Shown here: positions 1-5,703 of the stretch, in pieces
How positions within the stretch are numbered: the first letter of the stretch is position 1
Layout of the letters: every line of letters begins with the position of its first letter
NCBI GenBank assembly: GCA_045536015.1
Contig: JAZSMS010000144.1
Span: forward strand, 1 to 6,880
DNA length: 6,880 bases
From: JAZSMS01 sp045536015
GTDB taxonomy: Bacteria; Bacillota; Clostridia; Christensenellales; QALW01
Direction: 5' to 3'
Made by a program: the position numbers and the translations under genes
Notes under the pieces: model-generated
Database searches by the model: none
What the model saw: only the letters and a program-made list of their open reading frames with translations
What the model was told of the DNA's origin: nothing

Positions 1-97
1 TTGGCTCTGCTGTAGTGCTTGGAGCACACCCCGAAAAAAGCGAAAGCGTAAAGATAACAGCAAGCGTAATGCATAAAATGTTTAGTAGTTTTTTCAT
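1..97 (-). CDS. Lipoprotein, N-terminal fragment (gene runs off the left edge)
   Basis: Thirty-two codons are visible, from ATG at 97-95 to the window edge; position 1 is the first base of codon 33. The peptide starts MKKLLN, continues with a hydrophobic stretch (about residues 4-20), and has the lipobox F-S-G-C with the modifiable cysteine at residue 24, followed by APSTTAEP, a typical flexible Ser/Thr/Pro linker of an exported lipoprotein. It should therefore be lipidated and anchored to the outer face of the membrane after signal peptidase II cleavage. A strong GGAGG site six bases upstream fixes the start. The mature part is outside the window, so function is unknown; solute-binding proteins of ABC transporters often begin like this, but nothing here proves it. 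It has its own upstream promoter region and is separated from holA by a terminator, so it is a separate transcription unit. Confidence 0.8.
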   Translation of the reverse strand, partial: MKKLLNILCITLAVIFTLSLFSGCAPSTTAEP

Positions 98-103
98 ATT
101 GGA

Positions 104-108
104 CCTCC
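104..108 (-). promoter_or_regulatory. Ribosome binding site of the left-edge lipoprotein
   Basis: Reading the minus strand, GGAGG at 108-104 is followed by a six-base spacer (TCCAAT) and ATG at 97-95. This near-consensus Shine-Dalgarno site supports the short partial reading frame as a real gene. Confidence 0.8.
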
Positions 109-125
109 AAAAAATAGTTTGTGTT

Positions 126-131
126 ATTATA
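126..131 (-). promoter_or_regulatory. Possible -10 box next to the start of the lipoprotein leader
   Basis: A perfect TATAAT lies on the minus strand at 131-126, which would place a transcription start near 119 and give a short leader of about 20 bases before ATG. The -35 position at 17-base spacing reads CTACGC, a poor match, so if this is a promoter it would need an activator. The dyad at 131-155 abuts it. Alternatively it is chance in AT-rich DNA. Confidence 0.35.
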
Positions 132-155
132 CTATGCATAACAGATATGCGTAGT
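131..155. promoter_or_regulatory. Operator-like inverted repeat upstream of the lipoprotein
   Basis: Plus-strand arms ACTATGCATA (131-140) and TATGCGTAGT (146-155) are separated by five bases (ACAGA). The arms match as inverted repeats at nine of ten positions. The dyad overlaps the first base of the TATAAT box at 131-126 and fills the spacer and -35 zone of that promoter, where a dimeric regulator would bind. If transcription instead starts at the upstream promoters, the same bases would form a hairpin in the leader RNA with one C-A mismatch. No regulator gene is visible, so the binder is unknown. Confidence 0.4.
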
Positions 156-208
156 ACATAAGGTTGTTGCTACACGCGTTTTAGTGTTGCAACTCTATTA
201 TACCTACA

Positions 209-227
209 ACAAGTATAACAAACTTGT
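209..227. repeat. Small inverted repeat within a candidate promoter
   Basis: ACAAGT (209-214) and ACTTGT (222-227) are perfect inverted arms around seven bases. The dyad covers the -10 box and part of the spacer of the candidate promoter at 212-240. With only six-base arms in AT-rich DNA it could be chance. Confidence 0.25.
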
Positions 228-240
228 ATTCAAATTGCAA
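212..240 (-). promoter_or_regulatory. Candidate sigma-A-type promoter for the left-edge lipoprotein
   Basis: On the minus strand, TTGCAA (240-235) and TATACT (217-212) are separated by exactly 17 bases. The hexamers match the TTGACA/TATAAT consensus at four or five positions each. Start of transcription would be near 205, leaving a leader of roughly 105-110 bases that includes the dyad at 131-155. The orientation and position fit the lipoprotein gene at 97. Not tested; promoter calls from sequence alone are uncertain. Confidence 0.45.
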
Positions 241-246
241 TACCTA

Positions 247-275
247 AATATGACAAAAACGACAAAAAATGTCAA
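247..275 (-). promoter_or_regulatory. Second candidate promoter, perfect -35 box
   Basis: A perfect TTGACA lies on the minus strand at 275-270, and 17 bases downstream sits CATATT (252-247), which matches TATAAT at four of six positions. It could act in tandem with the promoter at 212-240 in driving the lipoprotein at 97. The -35 box sits in a small repeat in which GACAAAAA occurs twice on the plus strand (252-259 and 261-268). Confidence 0.35.
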
Positions 276-298
276 ATTTTTCTATTTGCGAAAAGACT

Positions 299-325
299 CT
301 TGCATAAAAAATGCAAGCCCTTTTT
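299..325 (+). terminator. Terminator-like hairpin reading rightwards
   Basis: CTTGCAT (299-305) and ATGCAAG (311-317) form a perfect seven-base-pair stem around an AAAAA loop, followed by CCC and TTTTT (321-325) on the plus strand. Read on the minus strand the stem is followed by AGTCTTTT, a poor tail, so the plus direction fits better. No plus-strand gene precedes it in the window, which makes its purpose unclear. Confidence 0.4.
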
Positions 326-381
326 ATAATCTTTCGCTGATTGAAAAATTTTGTGACGCAACAATAGGGGTTTGCTTTTTG

Positions 382-408
382 TGCGCAGGCTTTTCTTGCG
401 CATTTTTT
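382..408 (+). terminator. Weak hairpin followed by six T
   Basis: The self-complementary hexamer TGCGCA occurs at 382-387 and again at 397-402, so the two copies can pair around a nine-base loop. TTTTTT (403-408) follows directly on the plus strand. The stem is only six pairs. It may be a minor plus-strand terminator or incidental. Confidence 0.3.
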
Positions 409-415
409 GTCCCCA

Positions 416-440
416 AAAAGCACGCATAAAGCGTGCTTTT
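416..440 (-). terminator. Rho-independent terminator of the kinase-to-holA operon
   Basis: A perfect ten-base-pair stem, AAAAGCACGC (416-425) with GCGTGCTTTT (431-440), encloses a five-base loop. On the minus strand it begins eight bases past the holA stop codon, and the GC core is followed by five T residues, as expected for intrinsic termination. The symmetry means it could also stop transcripts arriving on the plus strand (TTTT follows the core there too). It marks the end of the operon and separates holA from the lipoprotein gene to the left. Confidence 0.85.
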
Positions 441-447
441 ATGATTT

Positions 448-1440
448 TTAAATATTACATAACTCGATTATCAGTTTATGAAGCGCGGCGTTGACAAACT
501 GCTTGCCCGATTTTAAACCTTCGTCGGTTTTAAAGCATAAATCAACTGCCTGCTTAAGCTGTGCTTCGCTCTTTTTGCGGCACTGGGCAGAAAATTTGGA
601 ATACATAAAGTCGCGCAGGCCTAAAGTTTTTATAATTTCGCTTTTTGAAGCCTTGGCTTGTTCAAGCTGCATAAATGCAAGTAAAAGCGCGTACTGACGC
701 GAAATTGCGCCAAGGATAAGCACAGGCTCTTCACGCGAGGACAGCATGGTGCTTAAAATTTTAAGTGCGGCTTTTGAGTCCTTTGCTAAAATTAAATCAA
801 CCATTTTAAACACGTTAAAATCGGCTATTGGAGTAACGATATCTAAAATATCCTGCCTTGTAACAGTAGAATTTTTAACGTACGAAACGAGTTTTTCAAG
901 CTCGGGTGCTAAGGCAGAGGGGGTTGGCGCGGCGTATTCGCATAAAAACGCGGCATCCTGGGGCGAAAGCAAAATTCCCTCGCGCTTTAAAAACTGAATT
1001 GCCCATTTTTGCGCCTCGACAGAGGTTAAAACGTTAAACTCAACCACGTTATGCTTTGCAAGCGCTTTATAGATTTTTCGGCGCTTATCGGGGTTTGTGC
1101 AAACAAAAACTAAAACGCACGTTTCGCTGGGCTGGGCAAGGTACGCACTCAGTGCATTTTCGCCCTGCGAAGAACCTCCGGAGACTAAAAGAGAGCAGTC
1201 TTTAACTACGACAAGGCGTTTTTCGGCGCAAAAGGGAACAGTCTGGCACGCCTGAACAATGCTGTCGGCATCGGGGGAATCTAAAACGGTATAGTTAAGC
1301 TCGCGCAGGGAAGGATCTACTATTGCCCCTTCAAGCTGCGAAAGCGCGCTTGCGCAGACAAAATGTTCTTCTCCGCAAAACAGATAAACGTTATAAATTT
1401 CGCCATTTTTAAGTTGTTTAAAAAATTCGCTATGATTCAT
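448..1440 (-). CDS. holA: DNA polymerase III, delta subunit (clamp loader)
   Basis: HolA is the delta subunit of the clamp-loader complex; it binds the sliding beta clamp and opens it so that it can be loaded on primed DNA. The 330-residue length is normal for the family. The N-terminal nucleotide-binding-like fold is seen as YNVYLFCGEEHF (residues 16-27), which has the degenerate loop typical of delta, a family without ATPase activity. ELNYTVLD (47-54) and PFCAEKRLVVVKD (69-81) follow. The helical middle carries LEKLVSYV (181-188), TRQDILDIV (194-202) and FNVFKMVDLIL (208-218). The C-terminal collar ends with the family-like LRDFMYSKF, then DEGLKSG (306-312). The start is ATG at 1440, with GGGAG six bases upstream, overlapping the end of comEC. 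It lies one base after the comEC stop and is the last gene before the terminator at 416-440. comEC-holA adjacency is common in Firmicutes. Identification is by recalled family pattern, not by a search. Confidence 0.92.
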   Translation of the reverse strand: MNHSEFFKQLKNGEIYNVYLFCGEEHFVCASALSQLEGAIVDPSLRELNYTVLDSPDADSIVQACQTVPFCAEKRLVVVKDCSLLVSGGSSQGENALSAYLAQPSETCVLVFVCTNPDKRRKIYKALAKHNVVEFNVLTSVEAQKWAIQFLKREGILLSPQDAAFLCEYAAPTPSALAPELEKLVSYVKNSTVTRQDILDIVTPIADFNVFKMVDLILAKDSKAALKILSTMLSSREEPVLILGAISRQYALLLAFMQLEQAKASKSEIIKTLGLRDFMYSKFSAQCRKKSEAQLKQAVDLCFKTDEGLKSGKQFVNAALHKLIIELCNI

Positions 1441-1441
1441 T

Positions 1442-3415
1442 TTATTCTCCCAAAAAGGTTGAGATTTTTCCGTTTTTAACAGTTATCATTCCATAGTGCT
1501 CGGTGCTTAAAAGCTTTTCATCTTTTAACACCACCTGCCCATAAAGATCTTTTTCGCTACAATAAAAAACGCTAACGTCCGCGCGATTGCTTTTTCCGCC
1601 AAGGAAAAAGCTTTGACCGTTTAGTAAAAGATAAATTCCGTCGTCAGAATAACTCAGGATAAGTCCGTCAATAAACGTATCTTCGTTTTTGTTTAAAACA
1701 AAGACGTCCAGTTCGGTATCTAACAGTAAACCCTGCGGTACGATAACGCTTTTAATTTCTATTCCGCGCTGCCGCAAAAATTCAAATTGGTCGCAATCGT
1801 CCTTATCAAGCAAAACTACCGCATCAATTTTGCGCGTATTTGTTTTTATATACGATAACAGAGTGGTTGAATAGTCAAGCCCGATAAAAATATTTTTATC
1901 CGTTTCAACGTGAACACAAAGCTCGCTCGTTTGGGCAAGCACGTTGACTTTTGGCGTTTTATCCTTTGCTATCGGCGCGCACAAAAGGCTTGTTGTTAAT
2001 AAAAACGCAAGCAAAATTTTAAAGCGTGCCTTAATTAACGTAAAACGCGAAAGCAAAAACAGCACAATCATAATTATCGGCACCCACAAAACGTTAAAAT
2101 TAAGCATAGTTATGGGCGAAAACAAGGTTGCGCAGTCGGCAATTCGCAGTACCACGTCTATTAAAAATACAGGAATCGACAATAATTGTGACGGCAAAAA
2201 TATAAAAATAACAAGTAAAAACAGTGCCAGCGAGGCTATCGGCACCATTATTAAATTGAATAAAACCGAAACGTAAGAAATTGACGAAAAATAGTAAAAC
2301 GAAAGCGGAATAGTAAACACCGTTGCGCCAAGCGTGACCGAGGTTGCCGAATAAAGCTTTGCAAGCAATCGGTTTTTAATTGTTACGTTTGGCACGCACG
2401 CAATTCCGAGCACCGCTGAAAACGAAAGCAAAAACGAAACGTCAAACAAGCGATACGGGTTAAAAAGCAAAATAATGCAGGCAGAAAGCGAAAGTGAATT
2501 AAGCAAATCGTACCTGAATCCTGCCGCCTGACAAAACAGTACGACGCACGCCATTATAGAGGCGCGGACAATCGACGGCGAAAAGCCCGTAAAAATGCAA
2601 AACAAAACCAAAAACGTGCCGATTATAATAAGCTTTAGCGTTCGCGAAGCTTTAAAAAGGTCAAGAATACGAGATAAAACCAAAATGATAATTCCCGTAT
2701 GAAGTCCCGAAAGCGCAAGCAGATGTGACGTGCCCGCCGCTTTAAAGGAGTTGAGGGTTTCTGTTGAGATATACGCGCGGTCGCCCGTTAAAAAGGCGTA
2801 TAAAACTCCCGCCGCGTCTTTATTATCAGTTGCTGAAAATATTTTATCAAAAATAACGCCTTTTAGCGAGTAGATAACGGTTTTAACCGTAGTAGCGGAC
2901 TGAATTTTGACGAAATTTGTCGACTGTGCGCGGAAAAAAATATTATCCGCTATCGCTGAAAAGCGAGTATCAACTTCGCCGGTATTTTGGGCAGGCGCAG
3001 CATAGGGATAAAGTGTTGAACGCAGATGTACCGTTTCGCCCGGAGTTGGCAGTTCCTCGCCCGAGAACGAAACGAAAACGTTATCTATTTTTAGTTTTGT
3101 TCCGTCCTGTGCAATAACGGTTGCGCCTGAAATAATAAAAGATTTACTCTCGCCCAAGCAAACGTCGCTAACAACACCGCTGACCGAGGCTGACGGAATT
3201 TCGGAATTAACCTCTTTGTATCCGCACGAGGCGTTTACTATCGAAAGCACAAAAAGTATAAGCACAACCGCTATTTTAAACCGCTTTTTAATCAAAACAA
3301 ACGGAAGCAAGACAAGCGGAATAAGAAAAAGAAGCGAAAACTCTTTTATAAAGGCGCCTGCAAAAATTCCTGCAACCATAAAAAGAGCGCAAAAGAAAAA
3401 CAGCCGTCTTTTCAT
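1442..3415 (-). CDS. comEC: ComEC/Rec2-type competence channel protein with degenerate C-terminal domain
   Basis: ComEC is the polytopic membrane channel that carries single-stranded DNA into the cell in natural transformation. This 657-residue protein has three N-terminal membrane segments (about 5-22, 26-42, 48-64), then a soluble OB-fold-like domain (about 72-165) ending in NTGEVDTRFSA, similar to the G-x-F-D element of the family. The competence domain follows, with AFLTGDR (207-213), the hallmark HLLALSGLH (231-239), SIVRASIM (281-288) and DVSFLLSFSAVLGI (325-338), and about six to eight further membrane helices to residue 482. Residues 489-657 match the metallo-beta-lactamase-like domain only in outline: the positions of the expected DVGQGD, THxHxDH and HHGS motifs hold LAQTSEL, LDKDDCDQFEF and nothing equivalent. 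The protein is shorter than the 776 residues of the Bacillus subtilis protein. The start is ATG at 3415, overlapping the preceding stop by four bases, with no good ribosome binding site close by. Channel identity is firm; a role in transformation is inferred. Confidence 0.9.
   Translation of the reverse strand: MKRRLFFFCALFMVAGIFAGAFIKEFSLLFLIPLVLLPFVLIKKRFKIAVVLILFVLSIVNASCGYKEVNSEIPSASVSGVVSDVCLGESKSFIISGATVIAQDGTKLKIDNVFVSFSGEELPTPGETVHLRSTLYPYAAPAQNTGEVDTRFSAIADNIFFRAQSTNFVKIQSATTVKTVIYSLKGVIFDKIFSATDNKDAAGVLYAFLTGDRAYISTETLNSFKAAGTSHLLALSGLHTGIIILVLSRILDLFKASRTLKLIIIGTFLVLFCIFTGFSPSIVRASIMACVVLFCQAAGFRYDLLNSLSLSACIILLFNPYRLFDVSFLLSFSAVLGIACVPNVTIKNRLLAKLYSATSVTLGATVFTIPLSFYYFSSISYVSVLFNLIMVPIASLALFLLVIFIFLPSQLLSIPVFLIDVVLRIADCATLFSPITMLNFNVLWVPIIMIVLFLLSRFTLIKARFKILLAFLLTTSLLCAPIAKDKTPKVNVLAQTSELCVHVETDKNIFIGLDYSTTLLSYIKTNTRKIDAVVLLDKDDCDQFEFLRQRGIEIKSVIVPQGLLLDTELDVFVLNKNEDTFIDGLILSYSDDGIYLLLNGQSFFLGGKSNRADVSVFYCSEKDLYGQVVLKDEKLLSTEHYGMITVKNGKISTFLGE
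1447..1451 (-). promoter_or_regulatory. Ribosome binding site of holA inside the comEC 3' end
   Basis: GGGAG at 1451-1447 on the minus strand stands six bases before ATG (1440-1438) and overlaps the last codons of comEC (stop TAA at 1444-1442). Only one base separates stop and start, so translation of the two genes is probably coupled. Confidence 0.7.
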
Positions 3416-4761
3416 TTTAAACTATTCAGAAAGTCCTTTGGCAAGTTATAAAGCGGAGTTTTAAGCGAAATTTTTGACGAAAAATGCGAGCGCACCTGTC
3501 CGTTTTGCAAAAACATTACTCTGTTGGCGCCCGAAAACGCGCACGCAGTTGCTATAATGGAGTAGACGGTTGCGTATTCGCTTTGATTTTCTTGCGAGGC
3601 AAAGTAGGAATAAAATGCTTCGTCAAGGTCTAAAATAAGCATTTCATCAGAAAAGACAATTTGCCTTATAAGATTATCGTTATCGCGAAGCGCCGGCGCA
3701 AGCGAGGCAATATAGTCTGCCATAAAATCGGTTAAATCGTTGCGCGAGGGCACTTTAGAGACAAGCATAGTTGTAAAGGTAACGTCGCTTTGGCTTGGCA
3801 CAAAAACATTGACCTTACTTTTTATATAGTTAAAAATTTCGCCCGTTTCGTGCGAAAGCGAATATAAAAGCTCGCCTGCAGAGCCGTAAACGGTAAGCGA
3901 AACCTGCTTTAAATCAGAATAAATACAGTCAAGCGCCGCCGCAAGTGCGCGCGAGGCAAGCCATCCCGACGGCGTCTTCCATCCTGAAGGCGCGGTAAGC
4001 TCAATAGAAACGTGCGAGTTTTTATAGCTTACGTTTTTAACCGAAAACCCGCTTGCAAAAAGCGTTTGGTCAACCGTCAACGCCTGCGAAACTATCGCGC
4101 GGGCATAGTTGTTGTCGGCTACCGAAATACTTTTTACCTGCGGAATCAAAGAATTTCCCGACGAAGAATACAAAACGGTATAAAACGTATCTATCGTTTG
4201 CTTGTCTTTTGCAGAAGAAAGCGAATTATATATAGAAAGCAGACTTGCCGCATCGGAAGAATAGCGTGAAAGAAGCATTATTCTGCGCGAAGAATTTGGG
4301 TAGGTAAGCTGCTTGCCCTCAACGGTGATGTTTATAAAGTCAATTTCTTCAAAGGACGTAAACGTCTTTGCCAGAACGGCACAGCAGGCAAAAAGTCTAA
4401 GCGGCTCCATCTTTTCAAACTGATGTGAAAAGTCAAGGTACAAAACGTTTTGCACAAGCATAGTGCTTCGGCACGAAATTCCCGATAAAAAGGATGATTC
4501 AAACGTCTTTGTCCCGTCTAAAAGGGCGCTTACTACGTCAAAATAAAACGATTGCGATTTGCGCTCAATCTTCTCTGTTGAAGCAAGCACGCCCAAAAAA
4601 TCTTCAGTGGGGTAATAAAGTGCAACCGTTTCGCCCGTTGCCTGCGGCATTGAATACGGCGAAAGCGTTATTTCGCTTTTTTCTTCGGTTTTAGTTTGCG
4701 GTGTGCAGGCGCAAAGAAAGCAAAGTAAAATTGAGATAAGCGCGCTTAAAAACTTTTTCAA
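3412..4761 (-). CDS. Lipoprotein with three GerMN-like modules
   Basis: A 449-residue exported lipoprotein. The signal peptide MKKFLSALIS is followed by a hydrophobic core and the lipobox L-C-A-C, with the lipidated cysteine at residue 19. The mature protein appears to hold three alpha/beta modules like the GerMN domain: residues 45-152 (VLYLDFSHQF, then FINITVEGK), 190-300 (VSIELTAP, then VSLTVYGSAGEL) and about 320-425 (LILDLDEAFYSYF, then NRVMFLQNGQV). The first is the clearest; the second and third are my reading of the repeated strand-helix-strand pattern. GerMN is named after Bacillus subtilis GerM, a two-domain lipoprotein needed for normal sporulation and germination, and also occurs in actinobacterial LpqB. 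The function here is unknown; a structural or sensory envelope role beside the kinase is inferred. The start is TTG at 4761-4759, overlapping the TGA stop of the preceding gene by four bases. It is supported by GGAGG seven bases upstream and by the complete signal peptide; the next in-frame ATG (residue 38) would lose it. Confidence 0.8.
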   Translation of the reverse strand: MKKFLSALISILLCFLCACTPQTKTEEKSEITLSPYSMPQATGETVALYYPTEDFLGVLASTEKIERKSQSFYFDVVSALLDGTKTFESSFLSGISCRSTMLVQNVLYLDFSHQFEKMEPLRLFACCAVLAKTFTSFEEIDFINITVEGKQLTYPNSSRRIMLLSRYSSDAASLLSIYNSLSSAKDKQTIDTFYTVLYSSSGNSLIPQVKSISVADNNYARAIVSQALTVDQTLFASGFSVKNVSYKNSHVSIELTAPSGWKTPSGWLASRALAAALDCIYSDLKQVSLTVYGSAGELLYSLSHETGEIFNYIKSKVNVFVPSQSDVTFTTMLVSKVPSRNDLTDFMADYIASLAPALRDNDNLIRQIVFSDEMLILDLDEAFYSYFASQENQSEYATVYSIIATACAFSGANRVMFLQNGQVRSHFSSKISLKTPLYNLPKDFLNSLK

Positions 4762-5699
4762 ACAGATACCTCCAGCGCACGCAAAAAGCTTTCAAAACAA
4801 ACGTACCAGCACGAATTTTTTTGCACAAGCTCAAGCGGAAAGCCCTCTACAGTATACTGTGCCGAGTTTTGCGAGCGCACCTTAAGTGTAATTTGCACTA
4901 TTGCACTGCGTCCGTCCTCCGAAAACGTATAGTTATCCTCGGCAACAAATTCGGACAAAATAAGGTTTTTATATTCAAATTCGTTTATCATTTCTTCTAA
5001 AATAGGAAGCTTTTTCTGCGCATCGGCAGAATCCGACAAATAATGATAGAGCTTAGACCATTCAAGCGCGCTATAATGCTTAAGTGCCTGTTTAGCAACG
5101 TTCGACGGCGTTAAAATAAGCTCGGTCGAGCGCGTAAGCGGACCAAGAGCGCTTCCGTCGTCAACAAAAGAAATTCCCATTTCGTAAGCGTTTGGACGGC
5201 GGGCACCCTGCTCGGAAGAAATAAAAATCTGCACCGCGCGGTACGAGCCCATTTCGCAAACGGTGTTTACTATCGAATAAAGCGCTAAACGGCGGTTTGT
5301 GCGCGTTTGCTCGTCGTCGTTTGCCTTTGTATCAAGCAAAAAGCCGGAAGAAAGCGTAACGTAAAGGTGGTCGCCGTTATCGTCAAGGCTTACTAAATTA
5401 GTCTGATTTCCAAAGCAGCCCTTTGCCTCGCCAAGCGACGAGGTAGGACCCGAAAAAAGCGCGTTTATTGCAAAGTATTCGGGTTTTTGGTGTTGGCCCG
5501 TTTCGATACTTATCGGCAGGCGCACAAGCATTTCTTCGGAATAAAAGCGGAAGTAAAGCGGAATAGACGCACTGCGCGAGGCAACCAATTCTTCCTCAAG
5601 CGGCGAAATTTTATCGCCCTCCGATTCGTTTATATAAGCCGAGCATCCGCACAAAAGCAAAATTGCAAGGCAAAGAAAAATCGAGATAAATTTTTTCAT
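4758..5699 (-). CDS. GerMN-domain lipoprotein following the histidine kinase
   Basis: A 313-residue exported lipoprotein. The signal peptide MKKFISIFLC is followed by the lipobox L-C-G-C, with the lipidated cysteine at residue 19. A single GerMN domain spans about residues 48-165: LYFRFYSEEMLVRL as the first strand, the FAINALFSGPTSS helix and turn, HLYVTLSSGFLLD (111-123), the helix RRLALYSIVNTVCE (136-149) and AVQIFISSE (155-163). The C-terminal part (about 199-313) is a separate region with a helical start (NVAKQALKHYSALEW) and a strand-rich end closing with LELVQKNSCWYVC. It resembles a small NTF2-like fold, but that is a guess. It starts at ATG 5699, four bases after the kinase stop, with only a weak AAGAAAG upstream, so translation is probably coupled to the kinase. 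Its stop overlaps the next lipoprotein start. A GerMN lipoprotein right after a histidine kinase recalls LpqB after MtrB in Actinobacteria, where the lipoprotein modulates the kinase; the same role here is inference. Confidence 0.82.
   Translation of the reverse strand: MKKFISIFLCLAILLLCGCSAYINESEGDKISPLEEELVASRSASIPLYFRFYSEEMLVRLPISIETGQHQKPEYFAINALFSGPTSSLGEAKGCFGNQTNLVSLDDNGDHLYVTLSSGFLLDTKANDDEQTRTNRRLALYSIVNTVCEMGSYRAVQIFISSEQGARRPNAYEMGISFVDDGSALGPLTRSTELILTPSNVAKQALKHYSALEWSKLYHYLSDSADAQKKLPILEEMINEFEYKNLILSEFVAEDNYTFSEDGRSAIVQITLKVRSQNSAQYTVEGFPLELVQKNSCWYVCFESFLRALEVSV
4769..4773 (-). promoter_or_regulatory. Ribosome binding site deciding a TTG start
   Basis: GGAGG at 4773-4769 on the minus strand lies inside the last codons of the upstream lipoprotein gene. 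It stands seven bases before TTG at 4761-4759. Its strength and spacing are the reason for accepting the rare start codon. Confidence 0.75.
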
Positions 5700-5703
5700 A
5701 CTA

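Larger units (their letters stand above)
98..447. other. AT-rich intergenic region between holA and the left-edge lipoprotein
   Basis: About 350 bases without a supported gene. From holA leftwards it holds the operon terminator (416-440), a plus-strand hairpin plus T-run (382-408), a second plus-strand hairpin plus T-run (299-325), two sigma-A-like promoter candidates on the minus strand (247-275 and 212-240), a small dyad (209-227), an operator-like dyad (131-155) and a TATAAT box (126-131). A plus-strand frame of about 81 codons crosses it, but it starts with GTG, has no ribosome binding site and ends inside the terminator loop, so I do not call it a gene. Confidence 0.7.

Noticed and set aside
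197..202. TATAAT on the minus strand as a further promoter
   Set aside because: No acceptable -35 hexamer lies at 16-18 bases (AAGTTT at 17), and two better promoter candidates lie immediately upstream.
367..414. Large hairpin pairing GGGG (367-370) with CCCC (411-414)
   Set aside because: Between the outer four pairs and the inner TGCGCA pairs both sides are T-rich and cannot pair, so the extended stem is not stable.
184..429. Plus-strand open frame of about 81 codons in the intergenic region
   Set aside because: It starts with GTG without a ribosome binding site, has low-complexity Lys/Asn/Tyr/Phe composition expected from AT-rich DNA, runs through two hairpins and stops inside the holA terminator loop.
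2917..3117. Plus-strand frame opposite comEC, rich in Arg and Pro
   Set aside because: It is a shadow frame of a clearly recognised coding sequence, with no ribosome binding site or family resemblance; its composition follows from the reverse strand. The same holds for the other plus-strand frames opposite holA, comEC and the lipoproteins.
4012..4269. Arginine-rich plus-strand frame opposite the three-module lipoprotein
   Set aside because: It looks basic and nucleic-acid-binding at first sight, but the composition comes from reverse-complemented codons of the lipoprotein, and a second overlapping plus frame shows the same effect.
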